Translations under genes and position numbers: made by a program
Part shown: piece by piece, positions 16,743 to 25,314 of the stretch
Layout: each line of letters opens with the position of its first letter
Numbering within the stretch: position 1 is the first letter of the stretch
Assembly: GCF_001613505.1 (NCBI RefSeq)
Contig: NZ_BDCM01000013.1
Coordinates: forward strand, 310,001-374,000
Source: Nocardia mikamii NBRC 108933
GTDB lineage: Bacteria > Actinomycetota > Actinomycetes > Mycobacteriales > Mycobacteriaceae
Length of the DNA stretch: 64,000 nt
Direction of reading: 5' to 3'
The notes under the pieces: generated by a model
What the model saw: only the letters and a program-made list of their open reading frames with translations
Told to the model about the DNA's origin: nothing
Database searches by the model: none

Positions 16743-17471
16743 CTATTCGATCTCGACGGAGTCCTCGCCGGACGGGGAGACGATCCGGAACAGCAAGGCG
16801 GCCGCCTCGAACAAGGCCCAAGAGCGCGTGTCGATCTCGGCCTCCCGCGCGGCGAGTGCGTCCGAAACGTCACCACCTCGAAAGGTTCGCAGAGCAGACA
16901 GCAGGTCGCGCAGCGCCGGAATGCGATATCCGGCGAGCCGGAGCTGATGCGCGATCCGCGCATCGCGCACATCCTCCGGCGCGTACAGCCGCGCACCGCG
17001 GGCCCGCGCCCGGCCGGGCACCACCACCCCTTCCGCATCCCAGTGCCGCAATGTCGACGGCCGCACACCGAGCGCGCTCGCCAGTTCGGACACCGTCATG
17101 AAGTCGGCGGGCTTCGCATCCCCGATCGGTTCCTCCGCGATCGCTTCGGCTGCTCGCTTCGCCAGCCGCAGTTCCCGGCGCTGCGCATCGAGGCGGGCGT
17201 GCGCGGCATCCAGCAGCATGGGCAACCGCTGCCCGGAATGTGCCTCGCGCAGAACAACTCTCGCCTGCGATGGCCCGATGGCCGCCGCCAGCAACCGATA
17301 CGCGCGGGCCGACAGCACATGCACCGCACGGTATGTGCGATACCCGGACGGACCACGCTCGGCCGCGGGCAGCACGCCGTCCCGTTCGAGGTTGCGCACC
17401 TGCTGAACGGAACAGCCGGCTCGCCGCGCCACATCCACGGTCCGCAGAACAGCGGTTTTGCGACTTGCCAC
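16743..17471 (-). CDS. MerR-family regulator with two HTH domains
   Basis: About 242 residues. Residues about 8-75 form one MerR-type winged helix (TVDVARRAGCSVQQVRNLERDGVLP followed by GYRTYRAVHVLSARAYRLLAAA). A second MerR-type domain follows near 125-195 (MTVSELASALGVRPSTLRHWDAEGVV, then ARLYAPEDVRDARIAHQLRLAGY). Two DNA-binding domains in one chain is unusual; the middle is a helical segment. GTG at 17469-17471 is preferred because GAAGGG lies about 11 bp upstream; a GTG at 17511-17513 would add 14 residues. It is divergent from the frameshifted DUF6194 gene. Confidence 0.82.
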   Translation of the reverse strand: MASRKTAVLRTVDVARRAGCSVQQVRNLERDGVLPAAERGPSGYRTYRAVHVLSARAYRLLAAAIGPSQARVVLREAHSGQRLPMLLDAAHARLDAQRRELRLAKRAAEAIAEEPIGDAKPADFMTVSELASALGVRPSTLRHWDAEGVVVPGRARARGARLYAPEDVRDARIAHQLRLAGYRIPALRDLLSALRTFRGGDVSDALAAREAEIDTRSWALFEAAALLFRIVSPSGEDSVEIE

Positions 17472-17533
17472 TAGCCGAGCTGCCCTTCTCGTAGATGAAG
17501 TCTCCACAAGCACATGAATGAAACGCTAGAGCC

Positions 17534-18006
17534 ATGGAGATCAACGAGATCATCGAATTCATCGAAAAGCTCGGCGGCGTGCTGACGCTGACCCCCCGGC
17601 CGGGCGACGACACCCCCGACATCAGCTGGGGCGACACCTTCTTCTACTACGCCCCGACGGCGTAGTACCCCGCACCCAGCCCTTCGCCACCATCGTCACC
17701 AAGAACTATCCGGACGACGAGTCATCCCGCCTGAACCGTCCGAACACGTTTCGCCTCAACATCTTCGCGGGCAAAGAGGCGTTCACCGAGGTGACCGGCC
17801 ACACCCCGCGCGACCACGCCGCGAATCCGGCCGACCCGAGCATCCCCGACACCTTGTTCCCCCACCCCGTCTACGGCGCCCAGGGCTGGCTCGCCGTAGT
17901 GAACCCGGGCCCGCGCACCGCCACCACGATCACCGACCTCCTCCAGCGCGCCCACCACATCGCCCGCACCCGATACGAACGCCGAGAATCACACGCGGAC
18001 AACTGA
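17534..18006 (+). pseudogene. DUF6194-family gene broken by a one-base frameshift
   Basis: The ATG at 17534 opens a frame coding MEINEIIEFIEKLGGVLTLT through DISWGDTFFYYAP, then hits TAG at 17663-17665. The rest of a DUF6194-like protein continues in another frame (VVPRTQPFATIVTKNYPDD, NTFRLNIFAGKEAF, HPVYGAQGWLAVVNPG) to a stop at 18006. Joining the frames needs one extra base, most simply a G restored after the CCCC run near 17655 to give Pro-Asp-Gly. Either the gene is inactive or the base was lost in sequencing. Function of the family is unknown. Confidence 0.8.
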
Positions 18007-18056
18007 TGTCGTCCTGGACGCGGCCGACGCGGCACCAGATTCGATAACCTCAGCCG

Positions 18057-18437
18057 ATGACCGGCCCGAAAAAGTTCGCCGAATCCCGATCACTCGTGTT
18101 GGCCCGCCCGTTCCTCAGTAAGACGGTCGCCCTCACCATCGACCGCCCGTACGGAAGCACTCACCCGACCTGCGGGTTCCGGTATACGACGAACTACGGG
18201 TTCGTCCCGGGCACACTCGCGCCCGACGGCAAGGAACTCGACGCCTACTTCCTGGGGCCAACCGTCCCGCTCTCCACTGCTAAGGGAACCTGTATCGCTA
18301 TCGTCCACCGGCTCTTCGATGACGACGACAAGCTGGTCGTAATCCCCAGCGACAGCCAAGTTCTCCACGATGACGCGATCGCTGCTGCCGTCGAGTTCCA
18401 GGAGGAAATCGGCTGCTACGTCATCGTCCGACCGTGA
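18057..18437 (+). CDS. Small inorganic pyrophosphatase-like protein
   Basis: A 126-residue protein with the core of a family I pyrophosphatase: VALTIDRPYGSTHP, YTTNYGFVPGTLAPDGKELDAYFLG (the Asp-containing metal site), CIAIVHRLFDDDDKLVV and a C-terminal EFQEEIG. It is shorter than classical Ppa (about 170 residues) but matches a group of short bacterial relatives annotated as inorganic diphosphatase. It probably hydrolyses pyrophosphate or a related phosphoanhydride. Convergent with the M20 gene, only 3 bp apart. Confidence 0.75.
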   Translation: MTGPKKFAESRSLVLARPFLSKTVALTIDRPYGSTHPTCGFRYTTNYGFVPGTLAPDGKELDAYFLGPTVPLSTAKGTCIAIVHRLFDDDDKLVVIPSDSQVLHDDAIAAAVEFQEEIGCYVIVRP

Positions 18438-18440
18438 CCG

Positions 18441-19703
18441 CTACTTCCCCAACCACTCCAACGCGGCCACGACCAGTGCCTCCGTCCCGGTCCGCAGGGT
18501 GGGCTCGATGACGGGGGCGAAGGACGGCGAGTGGTTCACCGGGATGTCCTGGGCTATCCGTCCCGCCTTCGCCGCTGCCTGGAACGTCTCCGGGTCGATG
18601 CCGCCCACTCCCCAATAGGTGTACGGCACGCCGAGGGCGTTCGGGATATCGCTGAAATCCTCACTGGCGCTCTGCCGGGGCAGTTCGACGGCGCGGTCAC
18701 CGAAGTGGGTGGTGAACGCCGCCGCGACCCGGCGGGTGGTCGCGGCGTCGTTGTCGGTCACCGGGAATCGGTCGAACAATTCGAATTCCGGGTCCTTCGG
18801 GGAGTTCGAGGCCTGGCATTCGGCGGTGACGATCCGGCGGATCGCGTCGAGGATCGTGGTGCGGGTCGATTCGTTGTAGGTGCGCACATTCAGTTGCAGC
18901 ACGGCGTGGTCGGAGATGACGTTGCTCTTGGTTCCGGCGGTGATGCTGCCGACGGTCAGCACCGCGGTCTCGGTCGGCGCCACCTCCCGCGAGACCACCA
19001 TCTGCAGCCTCAGCACGATCATCGACGCGAGCACCACCGGGTCGACGGTCACCTGCGGCATCGACCCGTGCCCGCCGCGCCCGTAGACGGTGATCCGCAT
19101 ACTGTCGGCGGCCGCCAGCATCGGCCCGCTGCCCGTTCCGACGATCCCGGCCGGTGCGGGCAGGACATGCTGGCCCAGGGCGACGTCGACCTTCGGCAGC
19201 AGCTCGGCCAGTCCGTCCTCGACCATCCCGCGCGCCCCGTCGCCGACCTCCTCGGCGGGCTGGAACAGTGCGACGAGCGTGCCCTGCCAGTGGTCGGTGT
19301 GTTCGGAGAGCACTTGCGCCGCGCCGAGCAGGCAGGTCACGTGCACGTCGTGGCCGCAGGCGTGCATCACCGGAACCTCGTGACCGCCGGCGTCGGTGGT
19401 GGAAACCGAACTGGCATAGGGCAATCCGGTCGCCTCCCGCACGGGCAGGGCGTCGATATCGGCGCGCAGCAGCACCCCGGAGCCGTCCCCGTTCCGCAGG
19501 ATCCCGACCACCCCGGTTCCGCCGACGCCCTCGCGCACCTCGTACCCCCACGACCGCAACTTCTCGGCGATCAGTCCGGCGGTGCGGTGCTCCTGATGCG
19601 ACAGTTCCGGATTCGCGTGCAGGTCGCGGTAGAACTCGTCCTGCCACCCACCGATTCCGTCCAACCCGTCCAATACCGCTGCTTCCTGCGCCGTCGAGGC
19701 CAT
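18441..19703 (-). CDS. M20-family amidohydrolase (peptidase/aminoacylase type)
   Basis: A 420-residue metal-dependent amidohydrolase. Metal/active-site patches: LLRADIDALPV, MHACGHDVHVTCLLGAA, FQPAEEVGDGARGM, and near the C-terminus SASEDFSDI with a conserved Glu, plus a lid domain around 190-310. Relatives deacylate N-acyl amino acids or hippurate/IAA-amino acid conjugates. The ATG at 19701-19703 overlaps the stop of the upstream TRIC-like gene (TAATG) and has AAAGGAGAGG upstream, so the two are translationally coupled; the longer frame upstream is a shadow of that gene. Confidence 0.9.
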   Translation of the reverse strand: MASTAQEAAVLDGLDGIGGWQDEFYRDLHANPELSHQEHRTAGLIAEKLRSWGYEVREGVGGTGVVGILRNGDGSGVLLRADIDALPVREATGLPYASSVSTTDAGGHEVPVMHACGHDVHVTCLLGAAQVLSEHTDHWQGTLVALFQPAEEVGDGARGMVEDGLAELLPKVDVALGQHVLPAPAGIVGTGSGPMLAAADSMRITVYGRGGHGSMPQVTVDPVVLASMIVLRLQMVVSREVAPTETAVLTVGSITAGTKSNVISDHAVLQLNVRTYNESTRTTILDAIRRIVTAECQASNSPKDPEFELFDRFPVTDNDAATTRRVAAAFTTHFGDRAVELPRQSASEDFSDIPNALGVPYTYWGVGGIDPETFQAAAKAGRIAQDIPVNHSPSFAPVIEPTLRTGTEALVVAALEWLGK

Positions 19704-20371
19704 TACCTCTCCTTTCGCCGTCCGTAACGCAACCGCTCCGGCCAACTCATCTGCTCCGGCAACATCCATCCCCGCCACCGCGCCAACAGGCACAGGCCCG
19801 CTCCGACCACCGTCGCCGCGATCGAACCCGCCGTCACATGCCCGGAATACCAGATGATCACCAGTGTCGCACTGGCCAGCAGCGCACACGTGGCATACAG
19901 CGTGTTACCCCCGAAAATGGTCGGCACCCGCCCCACGGCGAGATCGCGAACCACTCCGCCCCCGACCGCCGTCGTCGTCCCCAGCAACACCGCCGGCAAC
20001 CACCCGAGCCCGACTTCGAGCGTCTTCTGCGCACCGACCGCCGCCCAGCAGCCCAGCGCCAGCGAGTCCACCCAGGGAAACAGCCGGTCCCACAACCGGC
20101 CCTCGAATCGGAACGCGAAGGCGATCAGCGCCCCGATCAGGGCGGTCAGCAGGTAGGTGTAGTCGACCAGCGCCACCGGTGTCCCTCGCTGCAGCAGCGT
20201 GTCGCGGATGATGCCGCCGCCCAATCCCGACGCGGTGGCGAGGACGGCGAATCCGATCGGGTCGAACCGGAACGTGCGCGCCACCGCCCCGCCGAGCATC
20301 GCGTTGGCGAACACGCCGGTCAGATCCAGCGCGCGCAGCAATTCGGGGACGGTATCCGACACTGCCGCCAT
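19703..20371 (-). CDS. TRIC/UPF0126-family membrane channel protein
   Basis: A 222-residue protein with the two-fold repeat typical of UPF0126/TRIC proteins: each half has a Gly-rich motif (GLGGGIIRDTLLQRGTPVAL and AVGGGVVRDLAVGRVPTIF) preceded and followed by membrane helices, seven in all. Bacterial members are trimeric cation channels. The ATG at 20369-20371 has a GGAAGGAA ribosome binding site; a further ATG 45 bp upstream lacks one. It is coupled to the M20 gene and divergent from the sigma-factor operon. Confidence 0.87.
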   Translation of the reverse strand: MAAVSDTVPELLRALDLTGVFANAMLGGAVARTFRFDPIGFAVLATASGLGGGIIRDTLLQRGTPVALVDYTYLLTALIGALIAFAFRFEGRLWDRLFPWVDSLALGCWAAVGAQKTLEVGLGWLPAVLLGTTTAVGGGVVRDLAVGRVPTIFGGNTLYATCALLASATLVIIWYSGHVTAGSIAATVVGAGLCLLARWRGWMLPEQMSWPERLRYGRRKER

Positions 20372-20572
20372 CGACCCCGTTCCTTCCGCGATATCCACCG
20401 CATCCGCTATCGGCACGGTACCCGCCGGTCAGCGAATCGCCCGGGAACCGGCGGGCCGTCGTCGCCCGACCGGCTCCGGCACCCTCACTCGAGAACAGCG
20501 TGAATCCTTTCCCGTCCGCGATCGCTCTCATATCCGTGCGGGCAACGGGCCCGCGGAACCGAAGGAGTCGAC

Positions 20573-20662
20573 ATGGTTGTCGCCGTCATCGCCGTGGTGG
20601 TCGCGGCCGTACTACTGTGCAGCTGCATGCTGGTCCTGCGACGGAGGCGTACCCGTGGCTGA
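20573..20662 (+). CDS. 29-residue single-span membrane peptide
   Basis: ATG with a strong GAAGGAG ribosome binding site 6 bp upstream opens a 29-codon frame: a hydrophobic Val/Ala/Leu span with Cys-Ser-Cys in it, followed by an Arg-rich tail ending Arg-Gly. This is one membrane helix with a positive-inside end. Its last 8 bp overlap the GTG start of the sigma-factor gene, so the two are coupled. No family recognised. Confidence 0.65.
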   Translation: MVVAVIAVVVAAVLLCSCMLVLRRRRTRG

Positions 20663-21209
20663 GTGCACGAGATCGGCGTGGCCCGAGGAACATCTGGTCG
20701 CGGCGGCCCGCGACGGCGACGAGTCCGCCATCGCCGCACTGGTTTCCGGTTCCTATCCCCACGTCCAGCGCTTCGCCCATTCCTTGTGCGCGACCAGTCA
20801 GGACGCCGAGGACGCCGCGCAGGAGGCGATGCTGGTCCTGTTCCGCAAGATCGGCACGCTGCGGGCGGCAAGCGCGCTGGCCTCGTGGATGTTCCGCATC
20901 GTGCGCAACGAGTGCTTGCGGCGGATACGCACCGCCACGCGCCGGGAACCGGACGCGGAGATCGCTGCGGCGTCGGCGGAAGACGACGTGCTGGCCCGGC
21001 TGGAAATCGAGCGGGTCGCCGCGGCGATCGCCGCCCTGCCCGCCGATCAACGTCGGGTCCTCATCATGCGTGATGTGCAAGGCCTGCCGGGCAGCATGGT
21101 CGCCCGCACGCTCGGATTGAGCACGGCGGCAATGAAATCCAGGCTGCATCGAGCGCGGGCCGCTGTTCGCGCCGAACTCGGGATGCCGGATCGAGGGCTG
21201 CGGCCATGA
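20655..21209 (+). CDS. ECF-type RNA polymerase sigma factor
   Basis: A 184-residue sigma-70 family factor. Region 2: VQRFAHSLCATSQDAEDAAQEAMLVLFRKI then ALASWMFRIVRNECLRRIR. Region 4: ALPADQRRVLIMRDVQGLPGSMVARTLGLSTAAMKSRLHRARAAVRAEL. GTG at 20655-20657 has CGGAGG just upstream and overlaps the end of the 29-aa peptide gene; its stop overlaps the ATG of the next gene (ATGA). Three coupled genes suggest that the flanking small membrane proteins control the factor's activity, in the place where an anti-sigma factor would be. Confidence 0.9.
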   Translation: MAECTRSAWPEEHLVAAARDGDESAIAALVSGSYPHVQRFAHSLCATSQDAEDAAQEAMLVLFRKIGTLRAASALASWMFRIVRNECLRRIRTATRREPDAEIAAASAEDDVLARLEIERVAAAIAALPADQRRVLIMRDVQGLPGSMVARTLGLSTAAMKSRLHRARAAVRAELGMPDRGLRP

Positions 21210-21472
21210 AGGACGTCGCCGGACAGCAGAGGACGTTCGCCAGCCGCTCGGTCCCGGTCCACCTGGCACGCGGGGTGCTCGGGTTCGGGCTGATCGTGGC
21301 CTCGCTCGCGTTGATTCCCGCCGCGGGGCCGGCCGCCCTGCTCCTGCTGCCGGCCGGTGTGGTCGCGCTGCGCGGTTGTCCTACCTGCTGGCTGATCGGC
21401 CTGGCACAGACGGTGTCGCGCGGCAGAATCGAACGACAGTGCACGCAAGGACAGTGCCGGGTGCGCGTGTAA
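21206..21472 (+). CDS. Small Cys-rich membrane protein, possible anti-sigma partner
   Basis: An 88-residue protein with one or two hydrophobic segments (GVLGFGLIVASLALIPAAG, AALLLLPAGVVAL), then a Cys cluster: GCPTCWLIGL and a C-terminal CTQGQC. The membrane part resembles DUF2892-like proteins. It overlaps the sigma gene by 4 bp (ATGA). The CPTC pair and terminal cysteines could bind zinc or sense redox, as in zinc-binding anti-sigma factors, but the HxxxCxxC anti-sigma motif is absent, so this role is inferred. Confidence 0.7.
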   Translation: MKDVAGQQRTFASRSVPVHLARGVLGFGLIVASLALIPAAGPAALLLLPAGVVALRGCPTCWLIGLAQTVSRGRIERQCTQGQCRVRV

Positions 21473-21628
21473 CCGCTACGCACCCTTCCCCATCTCTGGC
21501 CGGTCTCGCCGGATTGACAGCCGTCGGCACGCGGATTCAAGATCGACCGACAGCTGTAGAAGTACTCGCCGAGGGACGCAAAAACTGTTGCGCCCCTTGG
21601 CGAATCTTTCGAGTATGGGTTTCGGTGA

Positions 21629-23368
21629 ATGGTTGAGGTAGTAACAGCGCGGCCGGAAACCTCCGGCCCGCCACGGGAGAACCTGCGGCAACGCCGCGGG
21701 CGATCATGGTGGGGTGCGGCGGCCGCGGTGGCGAGCGGCGTGCTGTTACTGGTGTGGCAGGCGGTGCAGTACGGCATCTGGCTGGTCGACGACGCCGGAA
21801 TCACGTTCGCCTACGCGCGCAGTGTGGCCGAGGGGGCGGGGCCGGTGCTGCAACCCGGGGCGCAACCGGTGGAAGGATTTTCCGATCCCACCTGGCTCGC
21901 GGTGCTGGTGCTGGGTAAATGGTGCGGCCTGTTCGACTCCGGCTCCCTGTTCGGCATTCCCGATTTCGTCTTCTATCCCAAGGCGATCGCGGCACTGTGC
22001 TGCGCCGGGATCCTGCTCTGCTGTTACGTCGCCGCGCGGCGGGTGTCGCGATGGCCGGCGGTGGTGACCTTCGTCACCGGCGCCGTGCTCGGCGCGATTC
22101 CGTCGTTCGTGATCTGGTGTTTCTCCGGCCTGGAGAACTCACTGTTCGCCTTGGCGGCATGTGCTCTCGCCGTCCGCCTGTTCCTGGCGGTGCTGGATGA
22201 GCGATTGTGGACACCCACGGTGGCCGTAACCGCCGGCGCGATAGCGGCGTTCGCGGCGTTGACCCGCCCCGACGGCCTGATCTACCTCGCCGCGTACCCT
22301 CTGGTTTCGGTGATCCTCGTTCGTCGCGGCACCTGGCCCGTCGCCGTGCGTCACGTGGTGTATTCCGTTGTGGCGTTCGCGATTCCGTTCGGGGCGTATC
22401 TGGTGTGGCGGATCACCGAGTTCGGCCGGCTCGTCGCGAATACGGCGGTCGCCAAGAATCAGGCGATGCCGACCGTGCACGACCTGACCAGGGCCGGCGA
22501 CCTGGTGCAGTATGCGGGCGCACCCGCCGTGGTCGCCGCCGTCGGCGTGGTCGGATTCGCCCTGGCCGGCCCGGGCAGAATCCGTCACGGCCTGGTCGCC
22601 CTGCTCGTTCCGCTGACGCTGGCGATTACGGGCTACTGTGTGCTGCAACCGGATTGGATGGGTCAGTTCCGGTTCGCCACTCCGGTGTGGGCGCTCGCCG
22701 CGCTCGTCGTCGCGCTCTCGGCGACGCAGGTGCTGGCCCGGCTGCGTACCCGGGGCCGGGCACTGGTCGCGCTGACACTGGTCGCCGCCATGATCCCCTC
22801 CGGCGTGGCCCTGGCGGATGCCGCGCGATCCTATCGGGCCGATTCGGATATCCCGTTGTGCTGGATAGCGTTTCGCTTCGGGCGCTACGTCAACGGCTAC
22901 GCCGACATCCTCGACCTGCAGCAGGGCACACTGCTGGCCCCCGACATGGGCGGGAGCGCGCTGACCTCCCGGCTCCGGCTGATCGATATGGCCGGACTCG
23001 CCGACGCGCGGATCGCGGACATCTACGCGGGCAAGGCCGATATCGGCCTGTCCGACTACGTCTTCGAGGACCTGAAGCCCACCTTCGTCCACACTCACGG
23101 CGTCTGGATGCAGAACGGACTCACCGTCGATCCGCGCATGGACCGCGACTACTACCGGATCCAGCAGTCGCAGAACACCGCCAGCCCGGACGAGGACTGG
23201 GTCCGCAAGGACGTGGTGCGCGGCGACAGACAACTCGGGCAGCTGCGCCGGTATTCGAGCGAGGTCCTGCCGCATCTGTTGTCCGACTACCAGAAGACCG
23301 GTGACTGCGGGACGGTGCTGCGACCGGGGCAGACGGTGGAGCGCCGGCGAGAGGGGGACGCGCCCTAG
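21629..23368 (+). CDS. GT-C membrane glycosyltransferase, AftB-like
   Basis: A 579-residue polytopic protein with a large C-terminal extracytoplasmic region (about 400-579). The first loop carries DDAGITFAYARSVAEGAGPV and PVEGFSDPTWLAVL, the acidic pair and following pattern of GT-C arabinofuranosyl/mannosyltransferases; M. tuberculosis AftB (Rv3805c), which adds terminal beta-1,2 arabinose to arabinogalactan, has the same layout. About nine to ten membrane helices follow. Such enzymes use decaprenyl-phosphate sugars. It is not beside the usual arabinan cluster here, so acceptor and sugar are open. The ribosome binding site is weak. Confidence 0.75.
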   Translation: MVEVVTARPETSGPPRENLRQRRGRSWWGAAAAVASGVLLLVWQAVQYGIWLVDDAGITFAYARSVAEGAGPVLQPGAQPVEGFSDPTWLAVLVLGKWCGLFDSGSLFGIPDFVFYPKAIAALCCAGILLCCYVAARRVSRWPAVVTFVTGAVLGAIPSFVIWCFSGLENSLFALAACALAVRLFLAVLDERLWTPTVAVTAGAIAAFAALTRPDGLIYLAAYPLVSVILVRRGTWPVAVRHVVYSVVAFAIPFGAYLVWRITEFGRLVANTAVAKNQAMPTVHDLTRAGDLVQYAGAPAVVAAVGVVGFALAGPGRIRHGLVALLVPLTLAITGYCVLQPDWMGQFRFATPVWALAALVVALSATQVLARLRTRGRALVALTLVAAMIPSGVALADAARSYRADSDIPLCWIAFRFGRYVNGYADILDLQQGTLLAPDMGGSALTSRLRLIDMAGLADARIADIYAGKADIGLSDYVFEDLKPTFVHTHGVWMQNGLTVDPRMDRDYYRIQQSQNTASPDEDWVRKDVVRGDRQLGQLRRYSSEVLPHLLSDYQKTGDCGTVLRPGQTVERRREGDAP

Positions 23369-23421
23369 CGCGACGGACGTCGCTTCCCGCCCCGAATCCG
23401 ACAAACCGTTACGGTTGTCCT

Positions 23422-24048
23422 GTGACCGGCACGTGGACCGCACTCAACCCGACGAGTGGGTCCTCCCTGCTGGCCAATTTCGGCGCGCTGGCCGTCCTGG
23501 TCGGCACCTTCGCCGAATCCGGCCTGCTGGTCGTGGGGTTCTTCCTTCCGGGCGACACCCTGATCTTCCCCGCCGGCATCCTGTGCGCGGGCGACTCCCA
23601 TTCCGGGCCCCATCTCATCCTGTGGCAGGTATTGCTCTGCGCCGCAATAGGTTCGATCGTGGGCGCGCAGGCGGGGTACACATTCGGCAAGCACGGCGGC
23701 CGAGCCGTTCTCCAGCGCACGTCGAACTCCCGCCTGCACACCGTCGTGGCCCGCGGCGAACGCTGGCTCGACCGGTACGGCGCGCGCCGGGCGATCGTGA
23801 TCGGCCGATTCGTGCCGATGGTCAGGACGGTCATCAGCCCGGTGGCCGGTGTGCTCGACGTGCCCACCCGCACATTCACGCTGTGGCAGATCGTCGGCGC
23901 GATCGTGTGGTCGCAGAGTCTGGTCCTGCTGGGTTACTGGCTCGGGGCGTCGGTGCCGAATGTCGACAAGTATCTGCTGCCGGCGGTCGCGGTCATCGTC
24001 GTGGTGTCGATGCTGCCGCTGCTGGGGCAACTGCGCAGACGCGCATGA
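23422..24048 (+). CDS. DedA-family membrane protein
   Basis: A 208-residue DedA/SNARE-associated family protein: AESGLLVVGFFLPGDTLIFPAG, the re-entrant ExGxxxPGDT motif; GRFVPMVRTVISPVAG, the conserved second re-entrant motif with the essential Arg; and three to four further hydrophobic segments. DedA proteins include flippases recycling undecaprenyl phosphate and phospholipids. GTG start at 23422. It follows the GT-C gene by 53 bp and may be co-transcribed with it, which would suit a role in polyprenyl-phosphate traffic. Confidence 0.88.
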   Translation: MTGTWTALNPTSGSSLLANFGALAVLVGTFAESGLLVVGFFLPGDTLIFPAGILCAGDSHSGPHLILWQVLLCAAIGSIVGAQAGYTFGKHGGRAVLQRTSNSRLHTVVARGERWLDRYGARRAIVIGRFVPMVRTVISPVAGVLDVPTRTFTLWQIVGAIVWSQSLVLLGYWLGASVPNVDKYLLPAVAVIVVVSMLPLLGQLRRRA

Positions 24049-24050
24049 GG

Positions 24051-25157
24051 TCACTCCGGCGTAGCGCCCCGCCGCGGGCGCGGCCCGATCTGATCGAGCA
24101 GATCGTTGACCTCGTCGCCGAAACCGTTGCCGACCGGCTTCGGCGTCTTGTTGGGGAACCGGCGCGTCACATGCTCCTCGGCCGCGGATCCCGGTAGCAC
24201 ATAGACGGTTTCCGATTTGTTCTGCAACGGACGCACCACCTCGTCCAGATGCGTTTTCCGGTCGTCGAGGAAGGCGCCGATCACATCCTCACCGGCCGGG
24301 CATACGGCCATGCAGTAGCCGGCCTTGTAGTTGGGTTTGAACGACAGGCTCTGCCACATCGAGAACGACTCGCCCCTGGTCACGCGCTCGCGGTAGTCGT
24401 CGCGGCCGTCGCTGTCGGCGACGGTTTCGGCCCAGTCGGTGAAGCCGCCCATGAACTCTCGATAGTTGTGGGTGTAGCAGGCTTGGAAATCGAAACCACC
24501 GTCGTTGGTGATCGCGCCGACCGGGCACGCGGAGACGCACAGCTTGCATTCCAGACACGGAGTGAAGTCCAGTGCCGTGCTCGGCTCGTCGACGACGGCG
24601 TCGGTCACCACGGTGCCGAGCAGAATGAAGTTGCCGAACTTCGGATGAATCACATTGCGGTGAATTCCCATGACGCCCAGGCCCGCAGCCTCGGCCACCA
24701 CCTTGTGCGCGAGCACCCATATCCGTCCCGGGAACTGTTCGACCTCCATCGGATAGCCGGGCGCCGGGTAGACCGCGCGATAGCCGGCCTCCTCGAGGGC
24801 CCGGGTGATGCGCCGCGACACCACGTTCGTCTCGTCGTCGGCATGGTTGAACTCGGCATTGGCGAGGCTGCGCATCGGACTGCGCAGATTGTCGCGGTTC
24901 ATCCGGATGCAGAACGCCACGAAGGTGCGCGCCGACGGGAGGATCCCGCGCGCGTGCTCGCGCTCCTCCGCGACCTTCGGGTCCTCGACGGACACGAATC
25001 CCACGTCGTCGGCACCGGCGGCGAGGCAGATCTCGCGCAGCCGCGCCGCGGTCAGCACCGGATCGGGCGCCCTCCGCGCCTGGGCGGCAAGGTTTTTCAC
25101 GGTCGGATGCTCCGCGTAGCGCCCGGCCTCGGTCGGCTCCCGGTCAGTTGACGACAT
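24051..25157 (-). CDS. 4Fe-4S double-cluster protein, QueG/reductive dehalogenase-like
   Basis: A 368-residue protein with ferredoxin-type cysteines in CLECKLCVSACPVGAI (near 200-215) and a later CYTHN...GYCMAVCP set, which together bind two 4Fe-4S clusters. The N-terminal part (LREICLAAGADDVGFVSVED, ARTFVAFCIRMNR) is like the cobamide-binding half of epoxyqueuosine reductase and reductive dehalogenases. It lacks the twin-Arg signal of respiratory dehalogenases, so it is cytoplasmic. If it is cobalamin dependent it would be a user of the cobalamin made by the genes at 1.8-4.6 kb. Substrate unknown. Confidence 0.75.
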   Translation of the reverse strand: MSSTDREPTEAGRYAEHPTVKNLAAQARRAPDPVLTAARLREICLAAGADDVGFVSVEDPKVAEEREHARGILPSARTFVAFCIRMNRDNLRSPMRSLANAEFNHADDETNVVSRRITRALEEAGYRAVYPAPGYPMEVEQFPGRIWVLAHKVVAEAAGLGVMGIHRNVIHPKFGNFILLGTVVTDAVVDEPSTALDFTPCLECKLCVSACPVGAITNDGGFDFQACYTHNYREFMGGFTDWAETVADSDGRDDYRERVTRGESFSMWQSLSFKPNYKAGYCMAVCPAGEDVIGAFLDDRKTHLDEVVRPLQNKSETVYVLPGSAAEEHVTRRFPNKTPKPVGNGFGDEVNDLLDQIGPRPRRGATPE

Positions 25158-25314
25158 CGCGCCCTCCTATCTCCACGAGACGTACGGCCTCGAAGAGATA
25201 GACGAATCCGGTCGCGGGAATTCATCGCCGGTATCCCCGCCGGCGGCAGACGTTATCGAAACGCAACCGAAGTCCGGACGTCGAAGACACTTGCACAGCA
25301 ACGGCTTCGACATT

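Noticed and set aside
20400..20572. ECF-type autoregulatory promoter upstream of the sigma operon (GGGAAC near 20440)
   Set aside because: A GGAAC-like box exists, but no -10 element lies at a usable 16-18 bp spacing.
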